Assembly: GCA_003447515.1 (NCBI GenBank)
Contig: DLZA01000329.1
Coordinates: forward strand, 1 to 8,177
From: Paracoccaceae bacterium
Lineage (GTDB): Bacteria; Pseudomonadota; Alphaproteobacteria; Rhodobacterales; Rhodobacteraceae
Length of the DNA stretch: 8,177 bases
Direction: 5' to 3'
Shown here piece after piece: positions 1 through 7,052 of the stretch. The translations under genes were made by a program, and so were the position numbers. Numbering within the stretch: the stretch's first letter is position 1; the number at the start of each line of letters is the position of its first letter. Under the pieces are notes generated by a model. It did no database searches, was not told where the DNA came from, and was given only the letters and a program-made list of their open reading frames with translations.

Positions 1-451
1 TAAGGTGGCGGTCATGTATGATGGCCGCGTTGTGCAGATTGGAACGCCGCAGGAATTATTTGAACGGCCCCAGCATACGTTCGTTGGCTACTTTATCGGG
101 TCGCCCGGCATGAATGTCATTTCAGCGGACATCACGGGCAAGGTTGCAAACGTACACGGTACGTCTTTGGCGCTGAACCGCGGTTACAAAGACCTTAATG
201 GCAAAGTCGAGATAGGCGTGCGCCCAGAATTTGTATCACTGACAGAAGGCGATGGCTTACCGGTGAATGTTCGACGTGTCGAAGACGTTGGTCGGCACAA
301 GATTGTACGCGCAGATCTTTTTGGAAATGAGATCAATATTTTAGCTGGTGAGGGTGTGGAAGTCTCTCCAGACATGAATCGCGTAACGTTCGATCCCCAG
401 CACGTGAATGTTTATGTCAACGACTGGCTCGAAGCAGGAGAGGTGGCCTGA
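1..451 (+). CDS. glpT: Glycerol ABC transporter, second ATP-binding subunit (3' end only)
   Basis: This is the C-terminal ~150 residues of a MalK/UgpC-type ATPase; the gene enters from the left edge in the frame starting at base 2. The first visible stretch (VMYDGRVVQIGTPQELFERP, then GYFIGSPGMN) is the conserved end of the nucleotide-binding domain in the sugar/polyol importer ATPases. The rest is the TOBE-like beta-barrel regulatory domain, ending in FDPQHVNVYVNDW. The Walker, signature and switch motifs lie outside the window, so activity cannot be judged. By family, the protein would hydrolyse ATP at the cytoplasmic face to drive the GlpP/GlpQ channel, probably paired with a sister ATPase (GlpS) encoded upstream. 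The TGA stop shares one base with the ATG of the next gene, so the two are probably translationally coupled. The glpT name rests on context: the following genes match the rhizobial GlpSTPQ-U-V order. Confidence 0.85.
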   Translation, partial: KVAVMYDGRVVQIGTPQELFERPQHTFVGYFIGSPGMNVISADITGKVANVHGTSLALNRGYKDLNGKVEIGVRPEFVSLTEGDGLPVNVRRVEDVGRHKIVRADLFGNEINILAGEGVEVSPDMNRVTFDPQHVNVYVNDWLEAGEVA

Positions 452-1320
452 TGGAAAAGACAGTTAACCAAAAGGCGTGGTTCCTAATCTTACCAGTTTT
501 GTTGCTCGTTGCATTCTCCGCTGTGATCCCTTTGATGACAGTTGTGAACTACTCAGTTCAGGACACCTTTGGTAAAAACCAGTTCTTTTGGGCTGGCCTT
601 GAATGGTTTGAGGAAATGCTTCGCTCTGAGCGGATGTGGGACGCGCTTGGGCGCCAGTTGATGTTCTCTGCGATCATTTTGGTGATCCAAGTGCCACTTG
701 GCGTATTCATCGCCTTGAACATGCCGAAGAGTGGTATTTGGTCCAGCTTTTGTCTCGTCATGATGTCTTTGCCTTTGCTAATCCCATGGAACGTTGTGGG
801 CACGATCTGGCAGATTTTTGGTCGCGTTGATATTGGACTGTTGGGATACACGCTGGATGCACTTGGCATTTCCTACAACTACACGCAAAATACCTTTGCT
901 GCGTGGGTGACGATTATTGTGATGGACGTTTGGCACTGGACTTCTCTGGTAGCACTGCTTGCCTTTGCCGGGCTCAAGTCTATCCCAGATGCTTATTATC
1001 AAGCGGCTAAAATCGACCAAGCGTCCCGTTGGGCTATCTTCCGTTACATCGAGCTACCGAAGATGATGGGTGTTTTGATGATCGCAATCCTGCTGCGGTT
1101 TATGGATAGTTTTATGATCTATACTGAACCGTTTGTTGTCACAGGTGGTGGTCCCGGTAACGCCACAACATTGCTGTCAATTGATCTTGTGAAGATGGCT
1201 TTGGGGCAGTTCGACCTTGGACCGGCGGCCGCGTTCTCGATCATGTATTATCTTGTAATTCTGCTCATCTCTTACGTGTTCTACACTGTGATGACTAACC
1301 TCGATAAGAAGGGTGGATGA
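451..1320 (+). CDS. glpP: Glycerol ABC transporter, inner-membrane permease 1
   Basis: This 289-residue MalF/UgpA-type permease is one half of the membrane channel that moves glycerol from the binding protein GlpV into the cytoplasm. It has about six hydrophobic segments: residues 10-32, 68-90, 98-121, 150-172, 205-225 and 256-280 (by eye). The coupling loop that docks on the ATPase (EAA motif) is at about 185-203, reading AAKID then FRYIELP. The usual Gly of that motif is Gln190, whereas the paralogue at 7305 keeps Gly. Residues 231-240 (TGGGPGNATT) are the conserved GGP turn of this permease class. The ATG at 451 is chosen because AGGAGAGG at 436-443 lies 7 bases upstream. It overlaps the glpT stop by one base, and glpQ follows after 3 bases, so all three are cotranscribed. 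The permease assignment is firm; glycerol as substrate is inferred from the operon and from glpK. Confidence 0.9.
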   Translation: MEKTVNQKAWFLILPVLLLVAFSAVIPLMTVVNYSVQDTFGKNQFFWAGLEWFEEMLRSERMWDALGRQLMFSAIILVIQVPLGVFIALNMPKSGIWSSFCLVMMSLPLLIPWNVVGTIWQIFGRVDIGLLGYTLDALGISYNYTQNTFAAWVTIIVMDVWHWTSLVALLAFAGLKSIPDAYYQAAKIDQASRWAIFRYIELPKMMGVLMIAILLRFMDSFMIYTEPFVVTGGGPGNATTLLSIDLVKMALGQFDLGPAAAFSIMYYLVILLISYVFYTVMTNLDKKGG

Positions 1321-1323
1321 TTT

Positions 1324-2184
1324 ATGTCTGATGCAACCGCAAACTCAAATCCGGTCATCGCGGCCGCTCCCGCCAATCGGATCAAGATTAAAGGCTCTGT
1401 CATCGTGATGACGCTTTACCTTTTGTTCTTGATGCTGCCGATCTATTGGCTGCTGAATATGAGCCTCAAGACCAGTACCGAGGTTTTGAACGAGTTTACC
1501 TTATGGCCCCGTAACCTGACGTTTGATAACTACATTAAGATCTTAACAGATCGGTCGTGGTATTCAGGCTACATCAACTCGATTATTTATGTTGTGATGA
1601 ATACGGTTATAAGTCTGACCGTTGCTCTGCCTGCGGCCTATGCGTTTAGCCGCTATCACTTTATGGGCGATAAGCACCTATTTTTCTGGTTGCTCACCAA
1701 CCGTATGGCACCACCCGCTGTGTTCGCGCTGCCGTTCTTTCAATTGTACTCATCAGTTGGTCTATTCGACAAGCACATCGCGGTTGCCTTGGCTCACTGC
1801 TTGTTCAACGTACCACTGGCGGTCTGGATCCTTGAAGGCTTCATGCGCGGCGTGCCCAAAGAAATTGACGAGACAGCTTACATTGATGGCTATAGCTTTG
1901 GCAGGTTTTTCGTGAAGATTTTCATGCCTCTGATTGCTTCCGGTATCGGCGTCACAGCGTTCTTTTGCTTCATGTTTTCATGGGTGGAGTTACTGCTGAC
2001 ACGTACGCTTACGTCTGTAGATGCCAAGCCAATCTCGGCGATCATGACCAGGACTCAAGGGGCTGCTGGGATAGACTGGGGTGTTCTGGCCGCTGCGGGG
2101 GTTCTGACGATCATTCCCGGAGCCTTGGTGATCTACTTTGTCCGAAACTACATCGCTAAGGGTTTTGCCCTGGGCCGCGTTTAA
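1324..2184 (+). CDS. glpQ: Glycerol ABC transporter, inner-membrane permease 2
   Basis: This 286-residue MalG/UgpE-type permease is the partner of GlpP. A polar N-terminal tail of about 24 residues precedes the first membrane segment (25-46, ending in PIYWLLNMSLK, typical of MalG-like proteins). Further hydrophobic segments lie at about 85-107, 118-142, 151-171, 202-222 and 252-274. The EAA loop is intact at 180-202, with Glu183, Ala185, Gly189 and the closing MP. The C-terminus FALGRV is typical of this permease group. The start ATG at 1324 has AAGGGTGG at about 1309-1316. The gene begins 3 bases after glpP, and the gap to glpU is 28 bases. It should not be confused with E. coli GlpQ, a periplasmic glycerophosphodiesterase that shares only the name. 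Confidence 0.9.
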   Translation: MSDATANSNPVIAAAPANRIKIKGSVIVMTLYLLFLMLPIYWLLNMSLKTSTEVLNEFTLWPRNLTFDNYIKILTDRSWYSGYINSIIYVVMNTVISLTVALPAAYAFSRYHFMGDKHLFFWLLTNRMAPPAVFALPFFQLYSSVGLFDKHIAVALAHCLFNVPLAVWILEGFMRGVPKEIDETAYIDGYSFGRFFVKIFMPLIASGIGVTAFFCFMFSWVELLLTRTLTSVDAKPISAIMTRTQGAAGIDWGVLAAAGVLTIIPGALVIYFVRNYIAKGFALGRV

Positions 2185-2212
2185 CTACGCGAATTTCAGG
2201 AAGGATAGAAAA

Positions 2213-2485
2213 ATGGAATGGATGGCTTGGACTACGCCCACGGCAATATTTTTCATTATTATCGCATGCACACTGACAGTGTTCACTGTGCTCGCGATCA
2301 AGTTTCCAGAGGCACCTCGTATGGGGATCCTTAGGACAGAGACGACACGTGGAGATCGTCTCTTTATCACACTTCTCGGCTCGGCCTTTATCAATCTGGC
2401 CTGGTTGGGAGTGGTCGGTGCGAATCAACCATATGCACTGATTGTCTGTCTTGCTTATGCTGTATCGGTTTTCCGTTGGGTATGA
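2213..2485 (+). CDS. glpU: Small membrane protein, DUF2160 family (GlpU)
   Basis: This 90-residue, very hydrophobic protein has three probable membrane helices at about 8-29, 50-69 and 73-88. I recognise it as the DUF2160-type protein encoded inside rhizobial and roseobacterial glycerol importer operons. Its recognisable features are the N-terminal MEWMAW, the central loop FPEAPRMG then TTRGDRLFI, the stretch LGSAFINLAWLG, and the C-terminal FRWV. Its biochemical role is not known to me. Its fixed place between the permeases and the binding protein suggests an accessory subunit or stabiliser of the transporter. The frame is open further upstream, but the ATG at 2213 is chosen because AGGAAGGA (2198-2205) sits 7 bases before it and the family begins M-x-W-M-A-W. 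The stop overlaps a stray ATG (ATGA at 2482-2485) and is followed at once by a purine-rich AGGAGGAGG-like run. Confidence 0.82.
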   Translation: MEWMAWTTPTAIFFIIIACTLTVFTVLAIKFPEAPRMGILRTETTRGDRLFITLLGSAFINLAWLGVVGANQPYALIVCLAYAVSVFRWV

Positions 2486-2496
2486 GGAGGAGGAAA

Positions 2497-2531
2497 GGCA
2501 CGCGCCGAGATTAACAATTCCGGCACGCGCC
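2497..2531 (+). repeat. Repeated 10-mer that can form an intergenic hairpin before glpV
   Basis: The sequence GGCACGCGCC occurs twice, at 2497-2506 and 2522-2531, with a 15-base AT-richer spacer. Because the 10-mer is nearly self-complementary, the two copies can pair in the transcript with 8 of 10 Watson-Crick pairs and two A-C mismatches, leaving a 15-base loop. It sits in the 80-bp gap between glpU and glpV, the only sizeable gap in the importer operon. Binding-protein genes are often expressed more strongly than their permease genes, and such hairpins can protect the downstream transcript. That role is inference. A DNA-binding site made of two same-strand copies is the alternative. Confidence 0.5.
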
Positions 2532-2565
2532 ATAAACTGCAACAATTTCCGTAAGGGAGGAAATG

Positions 2566-4287
2566 ATGACTATTTCGTTAAAATCAAGCTCAGCCATTGT
2601 GCTAGCGCTTGGAGTACTGGCGTCACCAGCACTCGCTGACATGGATGCCGCTAAAGCATTCCTAGACAGTGAAATTGCCGGTGTATCGACACTGTCCCGC
2701 GCTGATCAAGAAGCTGAGATGAAGTTCTTTGTGGATGCATCTGCACCTTACCAAGGGATGGAAATCAAAGTAGTTTCAGAAACAATTGCGACGCATGAGT
2801 ATGAAGCAAATGTTTTGGCACCAGCCTTTGAAGCAATCACTGGCATCAAGGTCACACACGACTTGATCGGTGAAGGTGACGTTGTCGAAAAGCTGCAAAC
2901 ACAGATGCAGTCCGGCGAAAATATTTATGACGCCTACGTCAATGACTCCGACCTAATCGGTACGCACTGGCGCTACAAGCAAGTACGCAACTTGACTGAC
3001 TGGATGGCTGGCGAAGGCGCAGATGTTACTTTGCCTACGCTTGATGTTGAAGATTTCATTGGTACGTCATTCACGACTGGCCCCGATGGAAAGCTCTATC
3101 AGCTTCCGACGCAGCAGTTCGCAAACTTGTACTGGTTCCGGTACGATTGGTTCAACGATGAACAGAACAAAGCTGACTTTAAGGCAAAGTTTGGCTATGA
3201 CCTCGGTGTTCCGGTGAACTGGTCCGCATACGAAGACATTGCTGAGTTTTTCACTGGCCGCGATCTGTCGCGTTTGGGCGTCGAGGGCGAAGTCTTTGGC
3301 AATATGGACTATGGTAAGAAAGACCCTTCTTTGGGTTGGCGCTATACTGACGCGTGGATGTCCATGGCGGGTATGGGAGACGTTGGTGAGCCAAATGGTC
3401 TGCCGGTTGATGAATGGGGTATCCGTGTAAACGAGAACTCTCAGCCTACTGGTTCTTGCGTGGCACGAGGTGGCGCAACAAATGCACCTGCGGCTGTTTA
3501 TGCGGTAACGAAAGCAATTGAGTGGCTCGGTAAGTATTCCCCACCTGCTGCTGCTGGTATGACTTTCGGCGAAGCTGGTCCAATCCCTGCACAAGGCAAC
3601 GTTGCTCAGCAGATGTTCTGGTACACAGCCTTTACGGCTGCCACAGTAAAGCCTGATCTCCCCGTCATGAATGCGGACGGTACGCCAAAATGGCGTATGG
3701 CTCCATCGCCACATGGCGCATATTGGAAAGATGGCCAGAAGATCGGTTACCAAGACGCGGGTTCCTGGACATTGATGGAATCAACACCTGTTGATCGTGC
3801 TCAAGCAGCTTGGCTCTATGCCCAGTTTGTTGTGTCAAAAACAGTTGACCTAAAGAAGTCTGACGTTGGTCTAACCTTCATCCGCGAGTCCACCATTGAC
3901 TCTGAGCACTTCACAGAGCGCGCACCACGTCTTGGTGGTCTGGTCGAATTCTACCGCTCGCCAGCTCGCGTTCAGTGGTCGCCAACAGGCACAAACGTTC
4001 CTGACTATCCAAAGCTGGCTCAGCTTTGGTGGCAGAACATTGGAGACGCAATGTCTGGTGCGAAAACGCCACAAGAGGCTCTTGATGCACTCTGTGCAGA
4101 TCAGGAAAAAGTACTATCCCGTCTTGAGCGAGCAGGTGTCCAGGGTAACCTGGGTCCAAAACTCAACGATGAGATGAGTGCTGATCACTGGTTCGCTCAG
4201 CCAGGTGCACCATACGCCAAGCTTGCAAACGAAGATGAAGAACCAAAGACTATCGCTTATGATGAGCTGATTAAGTCCTGGAACTAA
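2566..4287 (+). CDS. glpV: Periplasmic glycerol-binding protein of the ABC importer
   Basis: This 573-residue extracellular solute-binding protein delivers glycerol to GlpP/GlpQ. It starts with a Sec signal peptide: Lys6, a hydrophobic core (about 10-19) and an ASPALA signal-peptidase site cleaving after Ala24. At about 550 mature residues it is much larger than usual sugar-binding proteins, as expected of GlpV. It also has the family's opening helices (DMDAAKAFLDSEI) and the segment ATHEYEANVLAPAFEAITGI, where the first lobe begins. Two cysteines remain after export (in GSCVARGG and DALCADQ) and could form a disulphide; that is inference. GGGAGG at 2555-2560 lies 5 bases before the ATG at 2566 but only 2 before the ATG at 2563, so 2566 is preferred. 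The gene is followed by a strong hairpin, probably the end of most importer transcripts. Glycerol specificity is inferred from context. Confidence 0.88.
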   Translation: MTISLKSSSAIVLALGVLASPALADMDAAKAFLDSEIAGVSTLSRADQEAEMKFFVDASAPYQGMEIKVVSETIATHEYEANVLAPAFEAITGIKVTHDLIGEGDVVEKLQTQMQSGENIYDAYVNDSDLIGTHWRYKQVRNLTDWMAGEGADVTLPTLDVEDFIGTSFTTGPDGKLYQLPTQQFANLYWFRYDWFNDEQNKADFKAKFGYDLGVPVNWSAYEDIAEFFTGRDLSRLGVEGEVFGNMDYGKKDPSLGWRYTDAWMSMAGMGDVGEPNGLPVDEWGIRVNENSQPTGSCVARGGATNAPAAVYAVTKAIEWLGKYSPPAAAGMTFGEAGPIPAQGNVAQQMFWYTAFTAATVKPDLPVMNADGTPKWRMAPSPHGAYWKDGQKIGYQDAGSWTLMESTPVDRAQAAWLYAQFVVSKTVDLKKSDVGLTFIRESTIDSEHFTERAPRLGGLVEFYRSPARVQWSPTGTNVPDYPKLAQLWWQNIGDAMSGAKTPQEALDALCADQEKVLSRLERAGVQGNLGPKLNDEMSADHWFAQPGAPYAKLANEDEEPKTIAYDELIKSWN

Positions 4288-4304
4288 GGGAACTATCCTT
4301 GAAA

Positions 4305-4326
4305 GTGGGGCGCTCATGCGCCCCAC
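4305..4326 (+). terminator. Strong GC hairpin after glpV, possible leaky terminator
   Basis: GTGGGGCGC (4305-4313) pairs perfectly with GCGCCCCAC (4318-4326) around the 4-base loop TCAT, starting 17 bases after the glpV stop. Only ATTT follows, so the U-tract is poor. It is either a weak intrinsic terminator or a 3'-end stabiliser that lets part of the transcription continue into glpK. Confidence 0.65.
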
Positions 4327-4336
4327 ATTTACAGAA

Positions 4337-4350
4337 ACTTTTCGAAAAGT
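4337..4350. promoter_or_regulatory. Perfect 14-bp palindrome, candidate repressor operator
   Basis: ACTTTTCGAAAAGT is a perfect inverted repeat with no spacer, lying in the glpV-glpK gap between two hairpins. TTTCG/CGAAA half-sites are a common theme in DeoR-family operators, the family of the glycerol repressor GlpR. A repressor site for glpK expression is therefore plausible but inferred. No convincing sigma-70 promoter could be assigned. The best but weak option is CATATT at 4362-4367 as a -10, which would put its -35 inside the palindrome. Confidence 0.45.
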
Positions 4351-4370
4351 GCCCTTGGCGGCATATTCGC

Positions 4371-4400
4371 ACAGCGTTTTGACCCGCTGTTCCTTTTTTT
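4371..4400 (+). terminator. Short hairpin followed by T7 just before glpK
   Basis: ACAGCG (4371-4376) pairs with CGCTGT (4385-4390) around an 8-base loop, then TCC and seven T's (4394-4400). The form is that of a weak intrinsic terminator ending only 19 bases before the glpK start. It could serve as a second stop for glpV transcripts or as an attenuator controlling entry into glpK. The 6-bp stem is marginal, so chance is possible. Confidence 0.4.
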
Positions 4401-4419
4401 CGGCCAAATGAGACCAAAC

Positions 4420-5907
4420 ATGAAATACGTACTCGCAATAGATCAAGGCACCACTTCCACTCGTGCAATCGTGTTTGATGAAAAACTGACCATCGTTGCT
4501 CAAGCGCAAGAAGAATTTCCCCAAATTTTCCCTCAGTCAGGTTGGATTGAGCATGACCCAAATGATTTATGGGGTACTACCGCAGGCACATGCCGCGAGG
4601 TGATTGAACGCGCCAATATCAATATTTCTGATGTTGTGTCGATTGGGATAACAAATCAGCGCGAAACTACTATCGTTTGGGATCGTCACACTGGAGAACC
4701 CATTCACAACGCAATTGTTTGGCAAGACCGTCGCACGGCCAAATTTTGTAAAGAATTGCGAGACGCTGGACATTCTGGAATGTTCGCTGAGCGTACAGGA
4801 TTGTTAGTTGACCCGTATTTTTCCGCGACTAAGCTGAAGTGGATTTTAGATCATGTTGACGGCGCACGGGCGAGGGCGGTCAATGGTGATTTTCTTTTTG
4901 GTACTGTCGATACGTTTCTGATCTGGAAACTGACTGGTGGCAAGTCTCACGTAACGGACGCGACCAATGCTGCGCGCACCATGCTGTATGACATTCGCAA
5001 AGGCCGTTGGAGCCAGACGATTTGCAACTTGTTCGATATTCCATTGAACATGCTGCCGGAGGTCAAGGATAGTGCCGCAGAGTTTGGTAATAGTCGGCCT
5101 GATTTGTTCGGTCGGTCCATCCCTATTTGTGGCGTGGCTGGTGATCAGCAAGCAGCGACAATTGGACAGGCTTGTTTTGATCCCGGTATGATGAAATCCA
5201 CCTACGGAACTGGTTGTTTTGCGCTACTTAATACTGGCGAGATTCCTGTGAAATCTCAAAACCGTCTCTTGACAACAATTGCCTATCAACTTGATGGCAA
5301 GCCAACATATGCGCTTGAGGGATCTATCTTTATCGCAGGCGCAGTCGTGCAATGGCTCCGTGATGGTCTCAAAATTATCCGCGAAGCATCTGAAACGCAG
5401 CCGCTTGCAGAAACTTCTGATGACACGCAATCAGTTGTTATTGTACCTGCCTTTACGGGTCTTGGTGCGCCCTATTGGAATCCTGAATGTAGAGGTGCGG
5501 TGTTTGGTCTAACCCGCAATTCCGGCCCAAACGAACTGGCACGTGCAGCTCTAGAGAGTGTCGGCTATCAAACTCGAGATTTGTTAGATGCCATGCGCGC
5601 TGATTGGACACAAAATCCAGCATCGAGCGTTCTGCGAGTAGACGGTGGGATGAGTGCATCCAATTGGGCGATGCAGTTTCTTGCAGATATTACGGATGCT
5701 CCTGTCGATCGGCCCAAAGTGCTTGAAACTACTGCACTTGGTGTTGCGTGGCTGGCTGGTATGAAGGTTGGTGTGATGGCTGGCCAAGCCGAGTTCGCGG
5801 ATCAGTGGGAGCTTGATCTCCAGTTTCAATCGCAGATGGCAGAAGAAGAGCGGGGAAAGAAATTTGCCAATTGGCAACGCGCTGTCAACGCTACACTGGA
5901 GTATTGA
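4420..5907 (+). CDS. glpK: Glycerol kinase
   Basis: This enzyme phosphorylates glycerol with ATP to sn-glycerol-3-phosphate in the cytoplasm, trapping what the importer brings in. It has 495 residues, normal for this FGGY kinase. The phosphate loop DQGTTSTRA is at 8-16. The glycerol-binding residues Arg81-Glu82 (NQRETT), Tyr133 (DPYFSATK) and catalytic Asp242 (GVAGDQQAA) are all present. Both FGGY signatures are visible, at about 134-144 and 359-379. In the loop that in E. coli binds fructose-1,6-bisphosphate (Gly234, Arg236), the Arg position is Ser233 with Arg one residue earlier. The E. coli C-terminal IIA-Glc docking segment is absent, so E. coli-style allostery is doubtful. The ATG at 4420 gives the family start [10 protein letters not shown]. 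The ATG at 4408 adds four residues and has no ribosome site; even 4420 has only a weak GAGA at 4410-4413. Confidence 0.96.
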   Translation: MKYVLAIDQGTTSTRAIVFDEKLTIVAQAQEEFPQIFPQSGWIEHDPNDLWGTTAGTCREVIERANINISDVVSIGITNQRETTIVWDRHTGEPIHNAIVWQDRRTAKFCKELRDAGHSGMFAERTGLLVDPYFSATKLKWILDHVDGARARAVNGDFLFGTVDTFLIWKLTGGKSHVTDATNAARTMLYDIRKGRWSQTICNLFDIPLNMLPEVKDSAAEFGNSRPDLFGRSIPICGVAGDQQAATIGQACFDPGMMKSTYGTGCFALLNTGEIPVKSQNRLLTTIAYQLDGKPTYALEGSIFIAGAVVQWLRDGLKIIREASETQPLAETSDDTQSVVIVPAFTGLGAPYWNPECRGAVFGLTRNSGPNELARAALESVGYQTRDLLDAMRADWTQNPASSVLRVDGGMSASNWAMQFLADITDAPVDRPKVLETTALGVAWLAGMKVGVMAGQAEFADQWELDLQFQSQMAEEERGKKFANWQRAVNATLEY

Positions 5908-5911
5908 AACA

Positions 5912-7042
5912 ATGAATGAATTTTCTTTTTCTTGCAAAACACAGGTGCATTTTGGGGCAGGAGTTCACCGTAAACTTTTGGATGTTTTGCCAAAGTGTGC
6001 GAAGTCAGTTTTACTGGTTAAAGGTGTTTCAGACAAAACATCGGCACCTGTGCGTGCTTTGCTTACCGACGCAGGCGTTAAAGTTAAAACTGTTGTTTGT
6101 GACAGTGAACCGACCATCCGAACAGTAAATGACGCGTGCAGCGTAGATCGATGCGACTGTATTGTCGTTTGTGGAGGAGGCTCCGTAATTGATACCGGTA
6201 AAGCATTGCGTGTTGCCTTGCAAAAAGGGGGGGCATTGACGGATGATGACTTTGCTCTGACCCATAGTGCGGAAGATTGTGTACCGTTGATTGTATTGCC
6301 TACAACCGCAGGCACCGGTGCAGAGGTCACATCGAACGCTGTTTTGGGAGCGTTGAATAGCTTTGCCAAAATAAGTTTGCGCGGACCAGCCTTGCAGCCA
6401 GATGTGGCGCTTGTTGATCCCACCCTTATGCTATCTGCGCCAAAGTCAGTTGTATTGTATTCTGGGCTTGATGCGGTTGTTCAAAATATTGAGGCCTACA
6501 CCTCCGCTTACTCTTCCCCTTTAACGCAAGCATTTTCTGGTCCTGCGATTAAATCAACACTTATGGCGTTGCGTGATGTACTTGAGAGTGGCCATGCTGG
6601 CGCGTGGTCTCAACTTGCATTTGGAAGCCTTTCAAGTGGATTAGCTCTTGCTAACGGTGGGTTAGGTGCGGCGCATGGCCTTGCCTCAGTTTTAGGTGGA
6701 GCGTGTTCGGGTCCACATGGCGCATTGTGTGGTCGCTTATTGACCCCGGTGATGCGCGCCAACATTAAATCGCCGTTTTGCACTGTCCGAATTCAATCGG
6801 ATATTGAGTTTTGCCAAAATGCAATCGCCCAGGTGTTCGAACCAACTGATCCGGTTGATCCCTGTTCTGGATTCGACCGTTGGGTTGATGCGCAAGATTT
6901 GCCGCGTTTATCACACTGGGGCGTACGTACAGACCAAATGGAGTCCTTAGCACAGAGTGCAGTTATGGCCTCTTCGTCACTAAAAAATTGCGTAAACTTA
7001 GATGCGAATGAACTTACGCAGGTTCTTCGAGAAGCTCATTAG
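5912..7042 (+). CDS. Iron-containing-type alcohol dehydrogenase (group III), altered metal site
   Basis: This 376-residue cytoplasmic oxidoreductase belongs to the iron-containing alcohol dehydrogenase/dehydroquinate-synthase-like fold. The NAD(P)-binding GGGSVIDTGKA is at 88-98 and PTTAGTGAE at 130-138, and the C-terminal half is helical. The usual metal ligands in this superfamily are Asp and three His. Here Asp187, His255 and His269 are present, but the second ligand position is Gln191 (DAVVQ instead of D-x-x-x-H). The further active-site His four residues after His255 is Ser259. I recall a subfamily with DALxQ and VHGFAAPLG that shares these changes, so this is probably not decay. There are 14 cysteines, four of them within 76-87. 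The start at 5912 follows glpK by 4 bases, with GGAG at 5898-5901. The frame is open upstream, but only inside glpK. The substrate is unknown; a polyol, aldehyde or triose-like compound is a context guess. Confidence 0.8.
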   Translation: MNEFSFSCKTQVHFGAGVHRKLLDVLPKCAKSVLLVKGVSDKTSAPVRALLTDAGVKVKTVVCDSEPTIRTVNDACSVDRCDCIVVCGGGSVIDTGKALRVALQKGGALTDDDFALTHSAEDCVPLIVLPTTAGTGAEVTSNAVLGALNSFAKISLRGPALQPDVALVDPTLMLSAPKSVVLYSGLDAVVQNIEAYTSAYSSPLTQAFSGPAIKSTLMALRDVLESGHAGAWSQLAFGSLSSGLALANGGLGAAHGLASVLGGACSGPHGALCGRLLTPVMRANIKSPFCTVRIQSDIEFCQNAIAQVFEPTDPVDPCSGFDRWVDAQDLPRLSHWGVRTDQMESLAQSAVMASSSLKNCVNLDANELTQVLREAH

Positions 7043-7045
7043 GAG
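7041..7045 (+). promoter_or_regulatory. Ribosome binding site of the pyk remnant
   Basis: AGGAG overlaps the TAG stop of the dehydrogenase gene and lies 7 bases before a TTG start at 7053. Its good spacing shows that the broken pyruvate kinase was once translated as the next gene of this operon. Confidence 0.6.
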
Positions 7046-7052
7046 AAGCTTT

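Noticed and set aside
2138..2212. Upstream start for the DUF2160 gene overlapping glpQ
   Set aside because: The added residues are out-of-frame glpQ sequence, while the ATG at 2213 has an ideal ribosome site and the family N-terminus.
3067..3753. Long antisense open frame (about 228 codons) inside glpV
   Set aside because: It lies wholly opposite a well-supported gene, has no recognisable motif and no ribosome site, and its composition is what the reverse of a coding gene gives.
4379..4410. TTGACC as a -35 element of a glpK promoter
   Set aside because: The only -10-like sequence (CAAATG) is 20 bases away and overlaps the alternative glpK start, leaving no room for a leader.
5813..5911. Upstream extension of the dehydrogenase start into glpK
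   Set aside because: The extra residues read the end of glpK in another frame and resemble nothing. The ATG at 5912 has a ribosome site and gives a normal family N-terminus.
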